Below the pieces are notes generated by a model, which was given only the letters and a program-made list of their open reading frames with translations, was not told the DNA's origin and ran no database searches. A program made the position numbers and the translations under genes. From Bacteroidales bacterium UBA4363 (lineage in GTDB: Bacteria > Bacteroidota > Bacteroidia > Bacteroidales > Paludibacteraceae), in assembly GCA_002393965.1 (NCBI GenBank), contig DGSL01000023.1, forward strand, positions 1 to 37,369: a stretch of DNA of 37,369 nucleotides. Reading direction: 5' to 3'. Below, piece after piece: positions 8,744 to 19,177 of this stretch (position 1 is the first letter of the stretch; every line of letters starts with the position of its first letter).

Positions 8744-8750
8744 CACCGTC

Positions 8751-10205
8751 ATGAAACTCTCAGCACTGCTTCAGAACATTGAAGTCGAAACCATCGTCGG
8801 AAACAAGGACACCGAGATCCAGTCCATCGCCTTCGACTCGCGAAAGGTGGGTAAAGGGACGTTGTTCGCAGCCATCAAAGGGACGGCGTCCGACGGTCAT
8901 GACTATATCGAAAAAGCCATTGCAGCCGGAGCCAACGTCATCGTACACGAAAGCGAGACCGAAAAAAAGCAAGAGGGCATCACGTACGTACGCGTCAAGG
9001 ACTCGGCAGAGGCCCTGGCGCTGCTGTCATCGAACTTCTACGGCAACCCGTCGAGGAAACTGACCTTGGTGGGAGTCACCGGAACCAATGGAAAAACGAC
9101 GACCGCCACACTGCTCTACCAACTGCTGCGCAGATTCGGGCACAAAGCCGGATTGCTGTCCACCGTCGTCAACTACGTGGACGAGGAAGCAGTCCCTGCC
9201 ACCCACACGACCCCGGACCCCATCGCCCTAAACGAGCTGCTCGCACGGATGGTGGAAGCCCACTGCGAGTATGCCTTCATGGAGGTATCGTCCCATTCCA
9301 TCGTACAGAAGCGAATCGGCGGGCTGGACTTCGACGGCGGCATCTTCACCAATATCACACGTGACCATATTGACTACCACAAAACGTTCGACAACTACCT
9401 GAAAGCCAAGAAGGCGTTCTTTGACAACCTGAAAAAGGAAGCCTTTGCCGTCACGAACATTGACGACAAAAACGGCTTGCAGATGCTCGCCAACTGCCGT
9501 GCGGCGCACAAGACCTATTCCACCCGTTCGGCGGCAGACTTCAAGGGAAGGATCCTGGAAGAGGACTTCGACGGGATGATGCTGAACATCAACAACAACG
9601 AGATCCACGTGCCGTTCATCGGCCGTTTTAACGTATATAACCTGCTGGCGGTGTTCGGCACGGCGGTGTGTCTGGGTCTGGACCCCCAGGAGTCGCTGCG
9701 TCACATCTCAGCCCTGAGAGCCGTGTCCGGACGTTTCGAGACCATCCGTGCGCCGAAGGGCTATACGGCGATCGTCGATTACGCCCACACGCCTGACGCG
9801 TTGCAGAACGTCCTGGCGACAATCAACGACATCCGTCTCTCGCGACGTGACAGCGGGAGGCTGATTGCCGTCGTAGGTTGCGGCGGAGACCGGGACAAGG
9901 GCAAGCGTCCGATGATGGCCAAGGAAGCCGTGAACGGAGCAGACCAAGTGATCCTGACATCGGACAACCCGCGGCACGAAGACCCAGAGGCCATCCTCAA
10001 CGACATGCTGGCGGGTCTGGACGAGGAAGACAGGAGAAAAACACTCGTCATCACAGACCGCAGGCAAGCCATACGGACGGCCTGCACGCTGGCACAGGCG
10101 AAGGACGTCATCCTGGTTGCCGGCAAAGGACATGAGGACTATCAGATCATCGGCGACGTCAAGCACCACTTCGACGACCACGAAGAGATCCGTTCGTGCT
10201 TCTGA
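8751..10205 (+). CDS. murE: UDP-MurNAc-L-Ala-D-Glu:meso-diaminopimelate ligase MurE
   Basis: Cytoplasmic ligase adding the third amino acid to the peptidoglycan stem peptide, with ATP hydrolysis. From the ATG at 8751 it has 484 residues, normal for MurE. The frame is open 46 codons upstream but that part lies inside ftsI, so the internal ATG ([11 protein letters not shown]) is the start. The ATP-binding loop GTNGKTTT is at 111-118. The diaminopimelate-specificity motif DNPRHED is at 405-411, which predicts meso-DAP and not lysine. A GC-rich coding pattern continues from the preceding genes. A 40-base A-rich gap separates it from mraY. Confidence 0.96.
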   Translation: MKLSALLQNIEVETIVGNKDTEIQSIAFDSRKVGKGTLFAAIKGTASDGHDYIEKAIAAGANVIVHESETEKKQEGITYVRVKDSAEALALLSSNFYGNPSRKLTLVGVTGTNGKTTTATLLYQLLRRFGHKAGLLSTVVNYVDEEAVPATHTTPDPIALNELLARMVEAHCEYAFMEVSSHSIVQKRIGGLDFDGGIFTNITRDHIDYHKTFDNYLKAKKAFFDNLKKEAFAVTNIDDKNGLQMLANCRAAHKTYSTRSAADFKGRILEEDFDGMMLNINNNEIHVPFIGRFNVYNLLAVFGTAVCLGLDPQESLRHISALRAVSGRFETIRAPKGYTAIVDYAHTPDALQNVLATINDIRLSRRDSGRLIAVVGCGGDRDKGKRPMMAKEAVNGADQVILTSDNPRHEDPEAILNDMLAGLDEEDRRKTLVITDRRQAIRTACTLAQAKDVILVAGKGHEDYQIIGDVKHHFDDHEEIRSCF

Positions 10206-10245
10206 AAACAAAAAACAAACAAACACATAATAAGAATACGCAAGC

Positions 10246-11508
10246 ATGCTCTACTACCTTTTTCACTATCTGGACTCCTATGACCTGCCAGGAGCAGGAA
10301 TGTTCAACTACATCTCCTTCCGTGCGGGTCTGGCATTCATCTTCTCGCTGTTCATCGCGACATGGTTCGGAATGCGCATCATCCACTATCTGCAACGCAA
10401 GCAGATCGGAGAGACCATCCGAGACCTCGGTCTGGAGGGTCAGATGAAAAAGAAAGGGACTCCGACGATGGGAGGCGTCATCATCATCCTCGCCATCCTC
10501 GTGCCGACGCTCTTCTTTGCCAAGTTAGGCAACATATACATCATCCTGATGCTGGTCACGACGGTGTGGCTGGGAGTCATCGGGTTCACGGACGACTACA
10601 TCAAAGTATTCCGCCACAACAAAGACGGCATGCACGGACGTACCAAAATCATCGGTCAGGTGGGTCTGGGACTGATCGTAGGCCTGACGCTGTATCTCTC
10701 CCCGAGCGCGGTCATACAGGAGAACGTCTCCACCTACGTCGATCCGGTCACACACCAGACAGAAGTAAAATACAGCACCGAATCCATCAAATCGACGCAG
10801 ACGACCATCCCATTCCTCAAGAACCACAACCTGGACTATGCCGAAGCCTTCCATTTCCTCGGCAAACACAAGCAGGAAGCCGGCTGGATACTCTTTGTAC
10901 TGATTACCATCTTCATCGTGACAGCCGTCTCGAACGGGGCGAACCTGACCGACGGACTGGACGGGCTGGCGACAGGCACATCGGCCATCCAGGGTGCCAC
11001 ACTCGGCATACTTGCCTACGTCTCGGGCAACATCAACTATGCGGGATATCTGAACATCATGTATATCCCGGGAGCCGGTGAGATGGTGATCTACGCCGCC
11101 GCATTCATGGGAGCCACCATCGGATTCCTATGGTACAACACCTATCCTGCGCAAGTCTTCATGGGTGACACCGGTTCGCTTACCCTGGGCGGAATCATCG
11201 CCGTGTTTGCCATCGCCCTGCACAAGGAACTGCTCATCCCGATACTGTGTGGAATATTCCTCGTAGAGAACCTGTCCGTCATCCTACAGGTATCGTACTT
11301 CAAATTTACGAGAAAAAAATACGGAGAAGGGAGGCGCATCTTCAAGATGACGCCGTTGCATCACCACTTCCAGGAGCCTGCAGGAACGGTCAAGGCCCTG
11401 TTCCAAAAGCCCAAGCAGGCCTTGCCTGAGTCCAAAATAGTCGCGCGATTCTGGATCATCTGCCTGATCCTGGCCGCACTGACCATCATCACATTGAAAA
11501 TCAGATAA
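10246..11508 (+). CDS. mraY: Phospho-MurNAc-pentapeptide translocase MraY
   Basis: Integral membrane enzyme that transfers phospho-MurNAc-pentapeptide to undecaprenyl phosphate, making lipid I. The 420-residue sequence has about ten hydrophobic helices and the conserved blocks GTPTMGG (near 65-71), the Asp-rich loop [33 protein letters not shown] and MTPLHHHFQ. It carries the roughly 50-residue insert between helices (about 150-200, [13 protein letters not shown] onward) seen in Bacteroidota MraY proteins. The start MLYYLFHYL matches the family. It sits between murE and murD as expected. Confidence 0.96.
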   Translation: MLYYLFHYLDSYDLPGAGMFNYISFRAGLAFIFSLFIATWFGMRIIHYLQRKQIGETIRDLGLEGQMKKKGTPTMGGVIIILAILVPTLFFAKLGNIYIILMLVTTVWLGVIGFTDDYIKVFRHNKDGMHGRTKIIGQVGLGLIVGLTLYLSPSAVIQENVSTYVDPVTHQTEVKYSTESIKSTQTTIPFLKNHNLDYAEAFHFLGKHKQEAGWILFVLITIFIVTAVSNGANLTDGLDGLATGTSAIQGATLGILAYVSGNINYAGYLNIMYIPGAGEMVIYAAAFMGATIGFLWYNTYPAQVFMGDTGSLTLGGIIAVFAIALHKELLIPILCGIFLVENLSVILQVSYFKFTRKKYGEGRRIFKMTPLHHHFQEPAGTVKALFQKPKQALPESKIVARFWIICLILAALTIITLKIR

Positions 11509-11541
11509 CCAGATCGTATCATCAAAGAAAGAAAAAACGGA

Positions 11542-12891
11542 ATGAACGAACAAAAGAAAATAGTAGTCCTCGGTGCCGGAGAATCGGGTGTAGGGGCCGC
11601 CGTACTTGCACAGAAGAAAGGCTTTGACGTGTTTGTCTCCGACTCCTCTCCCATCAAGGAAAGCTACCGCTCGATGCTCATCCAAAAGGGAATCGAGTAC
11701 GAAGAGGGGCATCACTCGGAAGAGAGAATCCTGTCGGCAGACGAAATCATCAAATCGCCCGGCATACCGAACGATGCTCCCATGATTATCCAAGTCACGG
11801 AGAAAGGCATTCCCGTCATTTCGGAGATCGAGTTTGCGGGGCGATATACCGATGCAAAAATGATCTGCATCACCGGTTCCAACGGCAAGACAACCACGAC
11901 GATGCTGACCTACCACCTGCTCTCGTCGGCAGGACTGAACGTGGGGCTGGCAGGGAACGTGGGCAAGAGCCTGGCCCTGCAGGTGGCAGAGGGAGAGCAT
12001 GACTGCTACGTCATTGAACTCTCGAGTTTTCAGTTGGACAACATGTACGACTTCAAAGCAGACATTGCCATCCTGCTGAACATCACGCCGGACCATCTGG
12101 ACCGATACGACCATCAGTTCCAGAACTACGTAGATGCCAAATTCCGCATCACACGCAATCAGACATCCGATGACGCCTTCATCTATTGGAACGACGACCC
12201 TGTCATCCGAAAAGAACTGGAAAAACACGGCAGCGAAATAAAAGCCACCCGTTATCCGTTCTCCCTGCGTCATGAACCGGGAGTACGTGCCTATATCGAG
12301 AGTCTGCAACTGGTCATCGAAACCCACAAAGACAAATTCCAGATGCCGGTACAGGAACTCGCCCTTCCGGGAGAGCACAACACCTACAACTCAATGGCAG
12401 CCGGACTGTCTGCCCGACTGATGGACCTGAGCAAGGAAAACGTACGTCGTTCGCTCTCCGACTTCAAGGGTGTGGAACACCGAATCGAATACATAGCGAC
12501 CGTGGCCGGAGTGCGATACATCAACGACTCGAAAGCCACCAACGTGAACTCGTGCTGGTATGCCCTGAAATCGATGACCACACCTGTAGTCCTGATCCTT
12601 GGAGGAAAGGACAAGGGGAATGACTATTCCGAGATAGAAGACCTGGTCAGAGAGAAAGTTCACGCCCTTGTCTTCCTGGGAGTTGACAACCGCAAGTTGC
12701 ACGCTTTCTTTGACGGTAAAGTGGAGCACATCGCAGAAGCTCATTCCATGAAAGAATGTATCGAGCAGTGTCAGAGAATGGCACGAAAAGGCGACACCGT
12801 GTTGCTCTCACCCTGTTGTGCGAGCTTCGACCTCTTCTCGAGCTACGAAGACCGTGGCGACCAGTTCCGCAACTGCGTGAAGAACCTGTAA
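11542..12891 (+). CDS. murD: UDP-MurNAc-L-alanine:D-glutamate ligase MurD
   Basis: Cytoplasmic Mur ligase that adds D-glutamate to UDP-MurNAc-L-Ala. The 449-residue protein has an N-terminal Rossmann-like UDP-binding domain starting KIVVLGAGESGVGAA, the ATP loop GSNGKTTTT near 112-120, the central block NITPDHLDRY, and the C-terminal YINDSKATNVNS and ILGGKDKGNDY motifs specific to MurD. Length and motifs are complete. It is 33 bases downstream of mraY and 30 bases upstream of ftsW. Third-position GC starts to fall around here compared with rel to murE. Confidence 0.96.
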   Translation: MNEQKKIVVLGAGESGVGAAVLAQKKGFDVFVSDSSPIKESYRSMLIQKGIEYEEGHHSEERILSADEIIKSPGIPNDAPMIIQVTEKGIPVISEIEFAGRYTDAKMICITGSNGKTTTTMLTYHLLSSAGLNVGLAGNVGKSLALQVAEGEHDCYVIELSSFQLDNMYDFKADIAILLNITPDHLDRYDHQFQNYVDAKFRITRNQTSDDAFIYWNDDPVIRKELEKHGSEIKATRYPFSLRHEPGVRAYIESLQLVIETHKDKFQMPVQELALPGEHNTYNSMAAGLSARLMDLSKENVRRSLSDFKGVEHRIEYIATVAGVRYINDSKATNVNSCWYALKSMTTPVVLILGGKDKGNDYSEIEDLVREKVHALVFLGVDNRKLHAFFDGKVEHIAEAHSMKECIEQCQRMARKGDTVLLSPCCASFDLFSSYEDRGDQFRNCVKNL

Positions 12892-12921
12892 GACAAAATT
12901 CCTCAGAGTGTTCAGAAAATA

Positions 12922-14319
12922 ATGACAGAAGAAAACGGACATCCATCCAAGAACGCAGAAGCGTCAGTCCCAAAACAAGAGGGACGCAAAATGAGCGACG
13001 CCAGCAACTTCCTGCAACGGGTCTTCATCGGAGACCGGATCATATGGGTCATGCTGGCAGGGCTGTTTTTTGTGTCCTTTCTCGTCATTTACAGTGCGAC
13101 AAGCCAGTTTGTCGTCAACAAGGCGAATGACTACAAGGAAGCGGTCAGTCACGGAGGTTTTCTCCTCGCCTGTCTGATCGGAGCCCTGCTATCCGTCCAT
13201 TACCTCCAACCGAAGCACTTCAGAAACGCAATCCTCGGCATATTCATCCTCGCCATCTTATTGCTGAGCATCCTATTCCTGGGGTTGAACATCCATCTAC
13301 AAATCGGAGGGTTCCCCTTGTTCGGCGTAGTGAGCGAAAACAATGCCTCCCGATGGATCAGCCTGTTCGGCATCACATTCCAACCATCGGAATTAGCGAA
13401 AATCGGATTGGTTGCCTCCATTGCCCATATCCTGACCGTCCAACCAACGAGAAGGCTCATCCAATGGCCCGTCGAGAAGTTGAGAAACTGGGGAAAATTC
13501 CAGGTGCTGACGGAAAAGAAACAGATACAGATTGTCCGCTTTCTCCTTGCACTGCTACCGATTATTCTCTTCGACATCCTGATTGTCAAAGAAAACCTGT
13601 CGACAGCCATGTTGTTCGGATTTATCGGCATGATCATCATCTTTCTCTCCGGCGTGTGGGACAAAGCGATACTGTGGCTCTTCCTGGCCTTGACACTCAT
13701 CGGAGCCATCGGCGTGGTCACCATCCACAACATGGACCTGGACGATGCGCAGAACTCATCACTGAAACGACTGTCCACGTGGAAAACGCGTATTGACGAA
13801 TTTGCCGGAGGAGACAAATACGACTACAACGCGAAGAGCATGCAGATCATCCATTCGCAGATTGCCATCGCCAGAGGCGAAACCTTCGGCATGGGCCCGG
13901 GCAACAGCATCGAGCGGTCGAAACTGCCACAAGCATACGCCGACTTCGTATTTGCCATCTTCGTCGAAGAGTACGGGTTCATAGCAAGCCTGTTCCTGAT
14001 CGGACTATACCTCACACTTTTCTACCGTTGCGGCATCATTGCAAGGAGGACGAAGGATCCCTATCTTGCCCTGCTGGTATTCGGACTGGGGGCATTCATC
14101 GTCGTTCAGGCACTTATGTCCATTGCCGTCACCGTACACCTCGGACCCGTCACGGGACAGCCGCTACCGCTCATCTCAAGAGGAAAATCCGCCATACTCA
14201 TCACCTGCTTCAGTATTGCCTGCATCCAAAAAATTGCATACATTAGCAAGCAGGAACAAAAGAAAGAAGACTCGAGTACGGACACAGCTGAAAACGAAAT
14301 TAAAACTCCTATCCTATGA
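12922..14319 (+). CDS. ftsW: Septal peptidoglycan glycosyltransferase FtsW (SEDS family)
   Basis: Polytopic inner-membrane SEDS protein that polymerises lipid II at the septum with FtsI. The 465-residue product has nine to ten hydrophobic helices and the family blocks RWISLFGITFQPSELAKI (144-161), a large periplasmic loop with the likely catalytic Asp292 (TRIDEFAG), GMGPGNSIERSKLPQAYADF (323-342) and TGQPLPLISRG (411-421). The residues after that, KSA at 422-424, replace the GTS of the usual SRGGTS. The start is uncertain: ATG 12922 gives a 23-residue polar extension, and ATG 12991 (MSDASNFLQRVFIGD) fits the usual family start. The stop overlaps the murG start as ATGA. Confidence 0.93.
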   Translation: MTEENGHPSKNAEASVPKQEGRKMSDASNFLQRVFIGDRIIWVMLAGLFFVSFLVIYSATSQFVVNKANDYKEAVSHGGFLLACLIGALLSVHYLQPKHFRNAILGIFILAILLLSILFLGLNIHLQIGGFPLFGVVSENNASRWISLFGITFQPSELAKIGLVASIAHILTVQPTRRLIQWPVEKLRNWGKFQVLTEKKQIQIVRFLLALLPIILFDILIVKENLSTAMLFGFIGMIIIFLSGVWDKAILWLFLALTLIGAIGVVTIHNMDLDDAQNSSLKRLSTWKTRIDEFAGGDKYDYNAKSMQIIHSQIAIARGETFGMGPGNSIERSKLPQAYADFVFAIFVEEYGFIASLFLIGLYLTLFYRCGIIARRTKDPYLALLVFGLGAFIVVQALMSIAVTVHLGPVTGQPLPLISRGKSAILITCFSIACIQKIAYISKQEQKKEDSSTDTAENEIKTPIL

Positions 14320-15422
14320 AAAAAAATCCACATATCATCGTCAGTGGAGGAGGAACTGGCGGGCACATCTTCCCAGCCATATCCATTGCCAATGCCCTGA
14401 AAGAAAAATGTCCCGATGCTGAGATATTATTTGTCGGAGCGGAAGGACGCATGGAAATGGAACGGGTCCCATCTGCCGGATACAAAATCATCGGACTCCC
14501 GATCTCCGGCTTTGACCGCAAGAATCCAGCGGCCAACATCAAGGTGGTCATCCGACTGATCAAAAGTCTATGGAAAGCACGGAAAATCGTCCGTGAATTC
14601 AGACCTGACGTGGCAGTGGGAGTCGGCGGATATGCAAGTGGCGCCGCACTCAGAGCCGCCAACTGGGCCGGTGTTCCGACCCTCCTTCAAGAGCAAAACT
14701 CCTATGCGGGAGTAACCAACAAGCTGCTGGCACAAAAAGCCGCACGCATCTGTGTCGCCTACGAGGGAATGGAGCGGTTCTTTCCTGCGGAGAAAATCAT
14801 TCTGACCGGCAATCCTGTACGACAAAACCTGACAGAGAAAGTCAACAGAGACGAGGCCTATTCCTTCTTCGGATTCGATGCCAAGAAGCGAACCATTGTG
14901 ATCATGGGAGGCAGTCTTGGAGCAAGAACCATCAACCAGAGCGTCATTGCCAAACTGAAAGAAATCAGTGAAGAAAAGGACATACAACTCCTGTGGCAAA
15001 CGGGTAAGTACTATATCGAAAATGCGCAAAAAGAAGCGGAGCCGTACCTATCCGACCGACTCATCGTCACTCCATTCATTACCCGCATGGACTATGCGTA
15101 TGCCATCGCTGACCTGGTTATCTCACGTGCCGGAGCGAGTTCGATTTCCGAGTTATGTCTGCTGGGGAAAGCATCGATACTCGTCCCATCCCCCAACGTG
15201 GCGGAAGACCATCAGACAAAGAATGCCCTGGCCCTATCATCGCGTAACGCCGCCATCATGATTAAAGACAGTCAAGCCGTAGAAGAGCTGATGCCAACAG
15301 CTATCAAGACAATAAAAGACGAGGAGAAACTCTCTGAACTACGTCAAAACATACTTACATTAGCACAAGAAGACTCAGCCAACCGCATCGCTGACGAAGT
15401 ATTGAAACTGATCAAAGACTGA
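14316..15422 (+). CDS. murG: UDP-GlcNAc:lipid I N-acetylglucosaminyltransferase MurG
   Basis: Peripheral membrane GT-B glycosyltransferase that turns lipid I into lipid II by adding GlcNAc. The 368-residue protein begins with the GGGTGGHIFPAIS loop (about 10-22), has VGVGGYASGAAL and QEQNSYAGVTNKLL in the N-terminal domain, and the donor-binding MGGSLGARTIN, RAGASSISEL and PSPNVAEDHQTKNA motifs in the C-terminal domain. Its start overlaps the ftsW stop by four bases (ATGA), a sign of translational coupling. It ends three bases before murC. Confidence 0.97.
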   Translation: MKKNPHIIVSGGGTGGHIFPAISIANALKEKCPDAEILFVGAEGRMEMERVPSAGYKIIGLPISGFDRKNPAANIKVVIRLIKSLWKARKIVREFRPDVAVGVGGYASGAALRAANWAGVPTLLQEQNSYAGVTNKLLAQKAARICVAYEGMERFFPAEKIILTGNPVRQNLTEKVNRDEAYSFFGFDAKKRTIVIMGGSLGARTINQSVIAKLKEISEEKDIQLLWQTGKYYIENAQKEAEPYLSDRLIVTPFITRMDYAYAIADLVISRAGASSISELCLLGKASILVPSPNVAEDHQTKNALALSSRNAAIMIKDSQAVEELMPTAIKTIKDEEKLSELRQNILTLAQEDSANRIADEVLKLIKD

Positions 15423-15425
15423 GGT

Positions 15426-16814
15426 ATGACCGAAAGCACAAAATATGACAACTACTATTTTCTCGGAATCGGAGGGATAGGCATGTCTGCCCTGGCTCGC
15501 TATTTCAAATCGAAGGGAGCCAACGTGGCCGGGTACGACCGCACACGCAGTGCGCTATGCAAGGAGTTGGAGAAACAAGGCATTCAAATTACCTATTCAG
15601 AGACCATAGACCAGATTCCACTCCGCTATCAAAACAAAGCGAACACCCTGGTCGTATTTACACCTGCCGTTCCCAAAGAAAACGAGCAGCGTACGTGGTT
15701 TGAGTCGCAAGGATTCGAAGTCTATAAGAGAGCACAAGTCTTAGGTCTTATTACCCGAAATGCCAAAGGACTGTGCGTCTCCGGAACGCACGGAAAGACA
15801 ACCACCTGCAACATGATTGCCAACATCCTTTTCCAGACAGAGAAGGGATGCAATGCCTTTCTCGGCGGAATATCCAAAAATTTCAACACCAACCTGCTTC
15901 TCTCGGAAAAGACCGATTACACCGTCATTGAGGCTGATGAATTCGACCGATCATTCCATCAACTGAGACCCTATATAGCAGTCATCACGGCAGCAGATGC
16001 TGACCATCTGGACGTATACGGGACTCTGGATGCCGTACATGAAAGTTTTGAGCACTTTACCTCCCTCATACAGCCCGGTGGAGCGTTATTGCTCAAAAAG
16101 GGCGTAGAGGTACATCCACGACTTCAGAAGGCAGTCCGTTTATTCTCCTATGCGGCAGAAAAGAAAGAGGGGGAGACAGTAGACTATTATGCCGAAAACA
16201 TTCATATAGAGGACAATACCATCGTGTTTGACTTCCACTCGCCTGTCGGTCAGATCCAAAACGTGAAACTGGGAGTGCCCGTCCGGATCAACGTAGAAAA
16301 TGCCGTCGCAGCCATTGCAGTGTGTCAGCTCTGCGGAGCCAGTGACGAAGAAATCGTCAAGGGCATTGCGACCTTTTCCGGAACACGACGACGCTTTGAG
16401 AAACACGGAACGCACATCATTGATGACTATGCCCATCACCCTGCTGAACTGAGAGCCACCATCGAATCAGCTCAATATCTGTATGGTGGCAAAAAGATAT
16501 TAGGATTATTTCAGCCACACCTATATTCCCGCACACGGGATCTGGCTAAGGAATTTGCTTCATCACTTTCCTTATTGGACGACGTCCTGCTCCTTCCCAT
16601 CTATCCCGCCAGAGAGTTGCCAATTGAAGGGGTGAGTTCCGGAATCATCCTGGACCAGATCACGACGGCAAAGAAAGCAATCGTAGAAAAGAAAGACCTC
16701 CTAAAAGAACTGGACAAGCACGACTTCGATCTACTACTGACCATAGGTGCCGGAGACATTGACCTACTTCTCCCCGATTTGGAAAGATACATGACAGCCC
16801 GATTCGGGAAATAA
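15426..16814 (+). CDS. murC: UDP-MurNAc:L-alanine ligase MurC
   Basis: Cytoplasmic Mur ligase that adds the first stem amino acid, L-alanine, to UDP-MurNAc. The 462-residue protein shows the N-terminal YFLGIGGIGMSALARYF nucleotide-binding fold (about 10-26), the ATP loop GTHGKTTT near 119-126, EADEFDRSFHQL, and the C-terminal IIDDYAHHPAEL and GLFQPHLYSRTR blocks that separate MurC from the other Mur ligases. The order murG-murC-ftsQ is standard for Bacteroidota. Codon third positions are intermediate (12 of 19 G or C in codons from 16323). Confidence 0.97.
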   Translation: MTESTKYDNYYFLGIGGIGMSALARYFKSKGANVAGYDRTRSALCKELEKQGIQITYSETIDQIPLRYQNKANTLVVFTPAVPKENEQRTWFESQGFEVYKRAQVLGLITRNAKGLCVSGTHGKTTTCNMIANILFQTEKGCNAFLGGISKNFNTNLLLSEKTDYTVIEADEFDRSFHQLRPYIAVITAADADHLDVYGTLDAVHESFEHFTSLIQPGGALLLKKGVEVHPRLQKAVRLFSYAAEKKEGETVDYYAENIHIEDNTIVFDFHSPVGQIQNVKLGVPVRINVENAVAAIAVCQLCGASDEEIVKGIATFSGTRRRFEKHGTHIIDDYAHHPAELRATIESAQYLYGGKKILGLFQPHLYSRTRDLAKEFASSLSLLDDVLLLPIYPARELPIEGVSSGIILDQITTAKKAIVEKKDLLKELDKHDFDLLLTIGAGDIDLLLPDLERYMTARFGK

Positions 16815-16825
16815 AATCAAATAAG

Positions 16826-17653
16826 ATGCGCAGACGTCCCAATTGGAAAAACATCAGTTTCCTAGTGTTAGCTCTGACACTGGCGGTCTTATCCGTATTC
16901 CTTCTGATACGGACAGACAGCAGCGAGAGAGAATCCGTTTGTCATGGCATCCATGTTTCCATCTGCGATACGCTGGATGAGCATTTCATATCCGAACAAG
17001 ACGTACAGTCAGATATCCTGAAAAAATATCCGAAGATAATCGGAATGCGTAAAAAAAACATCAATACGGCCGAGTTGGAGAGCCAGCTCGCCAAGAATCC
17101 TTTCATACGAAAGTCCGAATGTTACTTTGCTCCCTCCGGCAACCTCGCTGTCAAAATCTGGCAACGACTACCCATTCTTCGTGTATTTGGTAATGTGGAA
17201 GTTAATGCCGATATTGCAGATACCATCAAATATCCCGTAAAGAAGTCACAAACAGACTACTACGTAGATGAAGAAGGGAAAAGATTTCCAACCTCTCCAA
17301 AGTACAACGCGCAAGTAATCATTGTAACAGGCAATCCTCCGACACAATTTGTATGCGAAAAACTGGTTCCATTGGTACGTCTGATTCGGGCTGACATCTT
17401 TTTGAGGGACGAAATACAACAAATAGATGTATCACCTGAACTTAATATCATATTAATTCCAACGTATGGTGAGCATTCTATTATCTTTGGAAAGGCGGAC
17501 AACTACGCTGAAAAGTTAGCAAAGCTGAAACTATTCTACGAGAAAGGGCTGAACGTAATCGGGTGGGGACGATATCAAAGCATCAACATCGATTACGAGA
17601 ACCAAGTTGTCTGTACAAGAAAAGAAATCGAGAGAAACAAAACAAACCAATAA
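16826..17653 (+). CDS. ftsQ: Cell division protein FtsQ
   Basis: Bitopic divisome protein linking early and late division proteins. It has 275 residues: a short basic cytoplasmic tail (MRRRPNWKN), one membrane helix at about 10-28, then a periplasmic POTRA-like and beta domain (motif ISEQDVQSDILKKYPK, then NTAELESQLAKNPFIRKSECY). The sequence is divergent as usual for FtsQ, so the call depends on topology, the POTRA-like opening and position between murC and ftsA. GC content is clearly lower than at the head of the operon. Confidence 0.9.
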   Translation: MRRRPNWKNISFLVLALTLAVLSVFLLIRTDSSERESVCHGIHVSICDTLDEHFISEQDVQSDILKKYPKIIGMRKKNINTAELESQLAKNPFIRKSECYFAPSGNLAVKIWQRLPILRVFGNVEVNADIADTIKYPVKKSQTDYYVDEEGKRFPTSPKYNAQVIIVTGNPPTQFVCEKLVPLVRLIRADIFLRDEIQQIDVSPELNIILIPTYGEHSIIFGKADNYAEKLAKLKLFYEKGLNVIGWGRYQSINIDYENQVVCTRKEIERNKTNQ

Positions 17654-17689
17654 AGAAGGACGTACCATTTCAAAAAAAGGAGAGCAGAG

Positions 17690-19138
17690 ATGAACAAAAA
17701 TATCATCATCGCATTAGACTTAGGCAGTTCAAAAATCAGTGCCATGATGGCACAAAGAACCGAGGACGGAAAATTAGAGATTCTGAATTGTCAAACCATT
17801 CATCATAAACCCAAGGACACTCCTATCAGAAACGGAGTCGTCAACAACAAAAGCATCGTCACATCGAATATACAGGAAATCATATCCCGACTTCGGAATC
17901 ACGTATTGCTAACAGGACGCAACATTACATCGGCATACATTGGCATAGGAGGTCGCACGCTGACGTCCAAGGTGTTCTGTGTGGAAAAAGAATATGAACA
18001 AGACACAGAACTGGATGAACAAGAGTTGAGAAACCTTGAGCAAATGGCAAAAGACCAGATGGAACAGAGAGGAAACATCATTTACGAGGTCATTCCTCAA
18101 GAGTTCAATCTTGACGATGTAGAAATCGTCAACCCAGAAGGATGCACGGCACGCAAGGTAAAAGCAAGATTCCTGATAGTCAGCAGCAAGATAGCATTTG
18201 AAGAACGCATCACACCTGCTACATCCCGAGTCCCTCTGGCTCAACAGGGATGCGTGATAAGCGCAATTGCCGAAGCAAATTTCGTCATGACAGACCACGA
18301 AAAAGAGATGGGATGTGCCATGATCAACTTTGGAGCCGAAACAACAAGTATAGTCGTCTATAAAAATGGTTTCATACGCCACGTAGCCGTTGTACCGTTC
18401 GGCAGCAACAGTATTTCCGAAGACCTGACCACACTGCGCCTTACATCGAATCAGGCTGAGGAAATGAAACGCAAATTTGGATATGCCATGGTAGATTGTG
18501 TCCAGAAATCGAAAAAAATCACCATACAGCTTCCTGGACAAACTTCAATAGAGACAAATCAAATTGAAGTGGCAAAAATCATTCAGGCACGCATAGATGA
18601 AATCATGGATCAGGTATGCAAGGAGATCGACGAATCAGGCTTCTTCTCCGATCTATCAGATGGAATAGTCATAACCGGAGGCGGTTCCCAACTACATTCC
18701 ATCGAGCAATTCGTCGCTTTCAAGACAGGCATGACAGTCCGCAAAGCAGACTTTCCCGAATTGGTTCAACCCAATGTCGATCCTCAATGGATACGACCGG
18801 AAAATTCCGTCCTTCTCGGACTATTATACAATGCAGAAACAGAGGACGACTGTACGACACCTAAAATTATTCCGCAAGAAGTTCCAGAATCACCCAAAGC
18901 AAAAGACGACCCTGGAGTAACGCAGATAGCTTCTCACACGTCTTCAACAGAAACAGATTCCTCTAATGGACATCATTCTGAACAAGAAAAAACAAATACA
19001 GACAACAGCGGAAGAAAAGGGAAAGGTCGATTAGGAAATTTATTCCAGAAAGCCAGTAAAAAAGCCGGGGCATTTGCCGAAGAATTTTTCTTTCAAGACA
19101 CGGATGACCATTTCACCGACGATCAGAAAAATAAATAA
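17690..19138 (+). CDS. ftsA: Cell division protein FtsA, actin-like FtsZ membrane anchor
   Basis: Actin-fold ATPase that ties FtsZ filaments to the membrane and recruits later division proteins. The 482-residue protein has ALDLGSSKISAMMA (phosphate 1, about 8-21), the 1C domain opening RNGVVNNKS, a MINFGAETTSIVVY phosphate-2 block and GIVITGGGSQL adenosine block. It is longer than the 420-residue norm. The extra C-terminus is a Ser/Thr/Asp-rich linker ending in a basic amphipathic stretch (GRLGNLFQKASKKAGAFAEE, 446-465), likely the membrane-targeting helix, then an acidic tail. A clear AAAGGAG lies seven bases before the ATG, notable in a phylum with weak Shine-Dalgarno use. Confidence 0.96.
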   Translation: MNKNIIIALDLGSSKISAMMAQRTEDGKLEILNCQTIHHKPKDTPIRNGVVNNKSIVTSNIQEIISRLRNHVLLTGRNITSAYIGIGGRTLTSKVFCVEKEYEQDTELDEQELRNLEQMAKDQMEQRGNIIYEVIPQEFNLDDVEIVNPEGCTARKVKARFLIVSSKIAFEERITPATSRVPLAQQGCVISAIAEANFVMTDHEKEMGCAMINFGAETTSIVVYKNGFIRHVAVVPFGSNSISEDLTTLRLTSNQAEEMKRKFGYAMVDCVQKSKKITIQLPGQTSIETNQIEVAKIIQARIDEIMDQVCKEIDESGFFSDLSDGIVITGGGSQLHSIEQFVAFKTGMTVRKADFPELVQPNVDPQWIRPENSVLLGLLYNAETEDDCTTPKIIPQEVPESPKAKDDPGVTQIASHTSSTETDSSNGHHSEQEKTNTDNSGRKGKGRLGNLFQKASKKAGAFAEEFFFQDTDDHFTDDQKNK

Positions 19139-19177
19139 TCTGAAATTCATTTAGAAAAACAAAAAACAGATACTGCC

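Noticed and set aside
8613..8750. Upstream extension of murE inside ftsI
   Set aside because: These 46 codons overlap the PASTA region of ftsI in another frame, and the MurE family start is at 8751.
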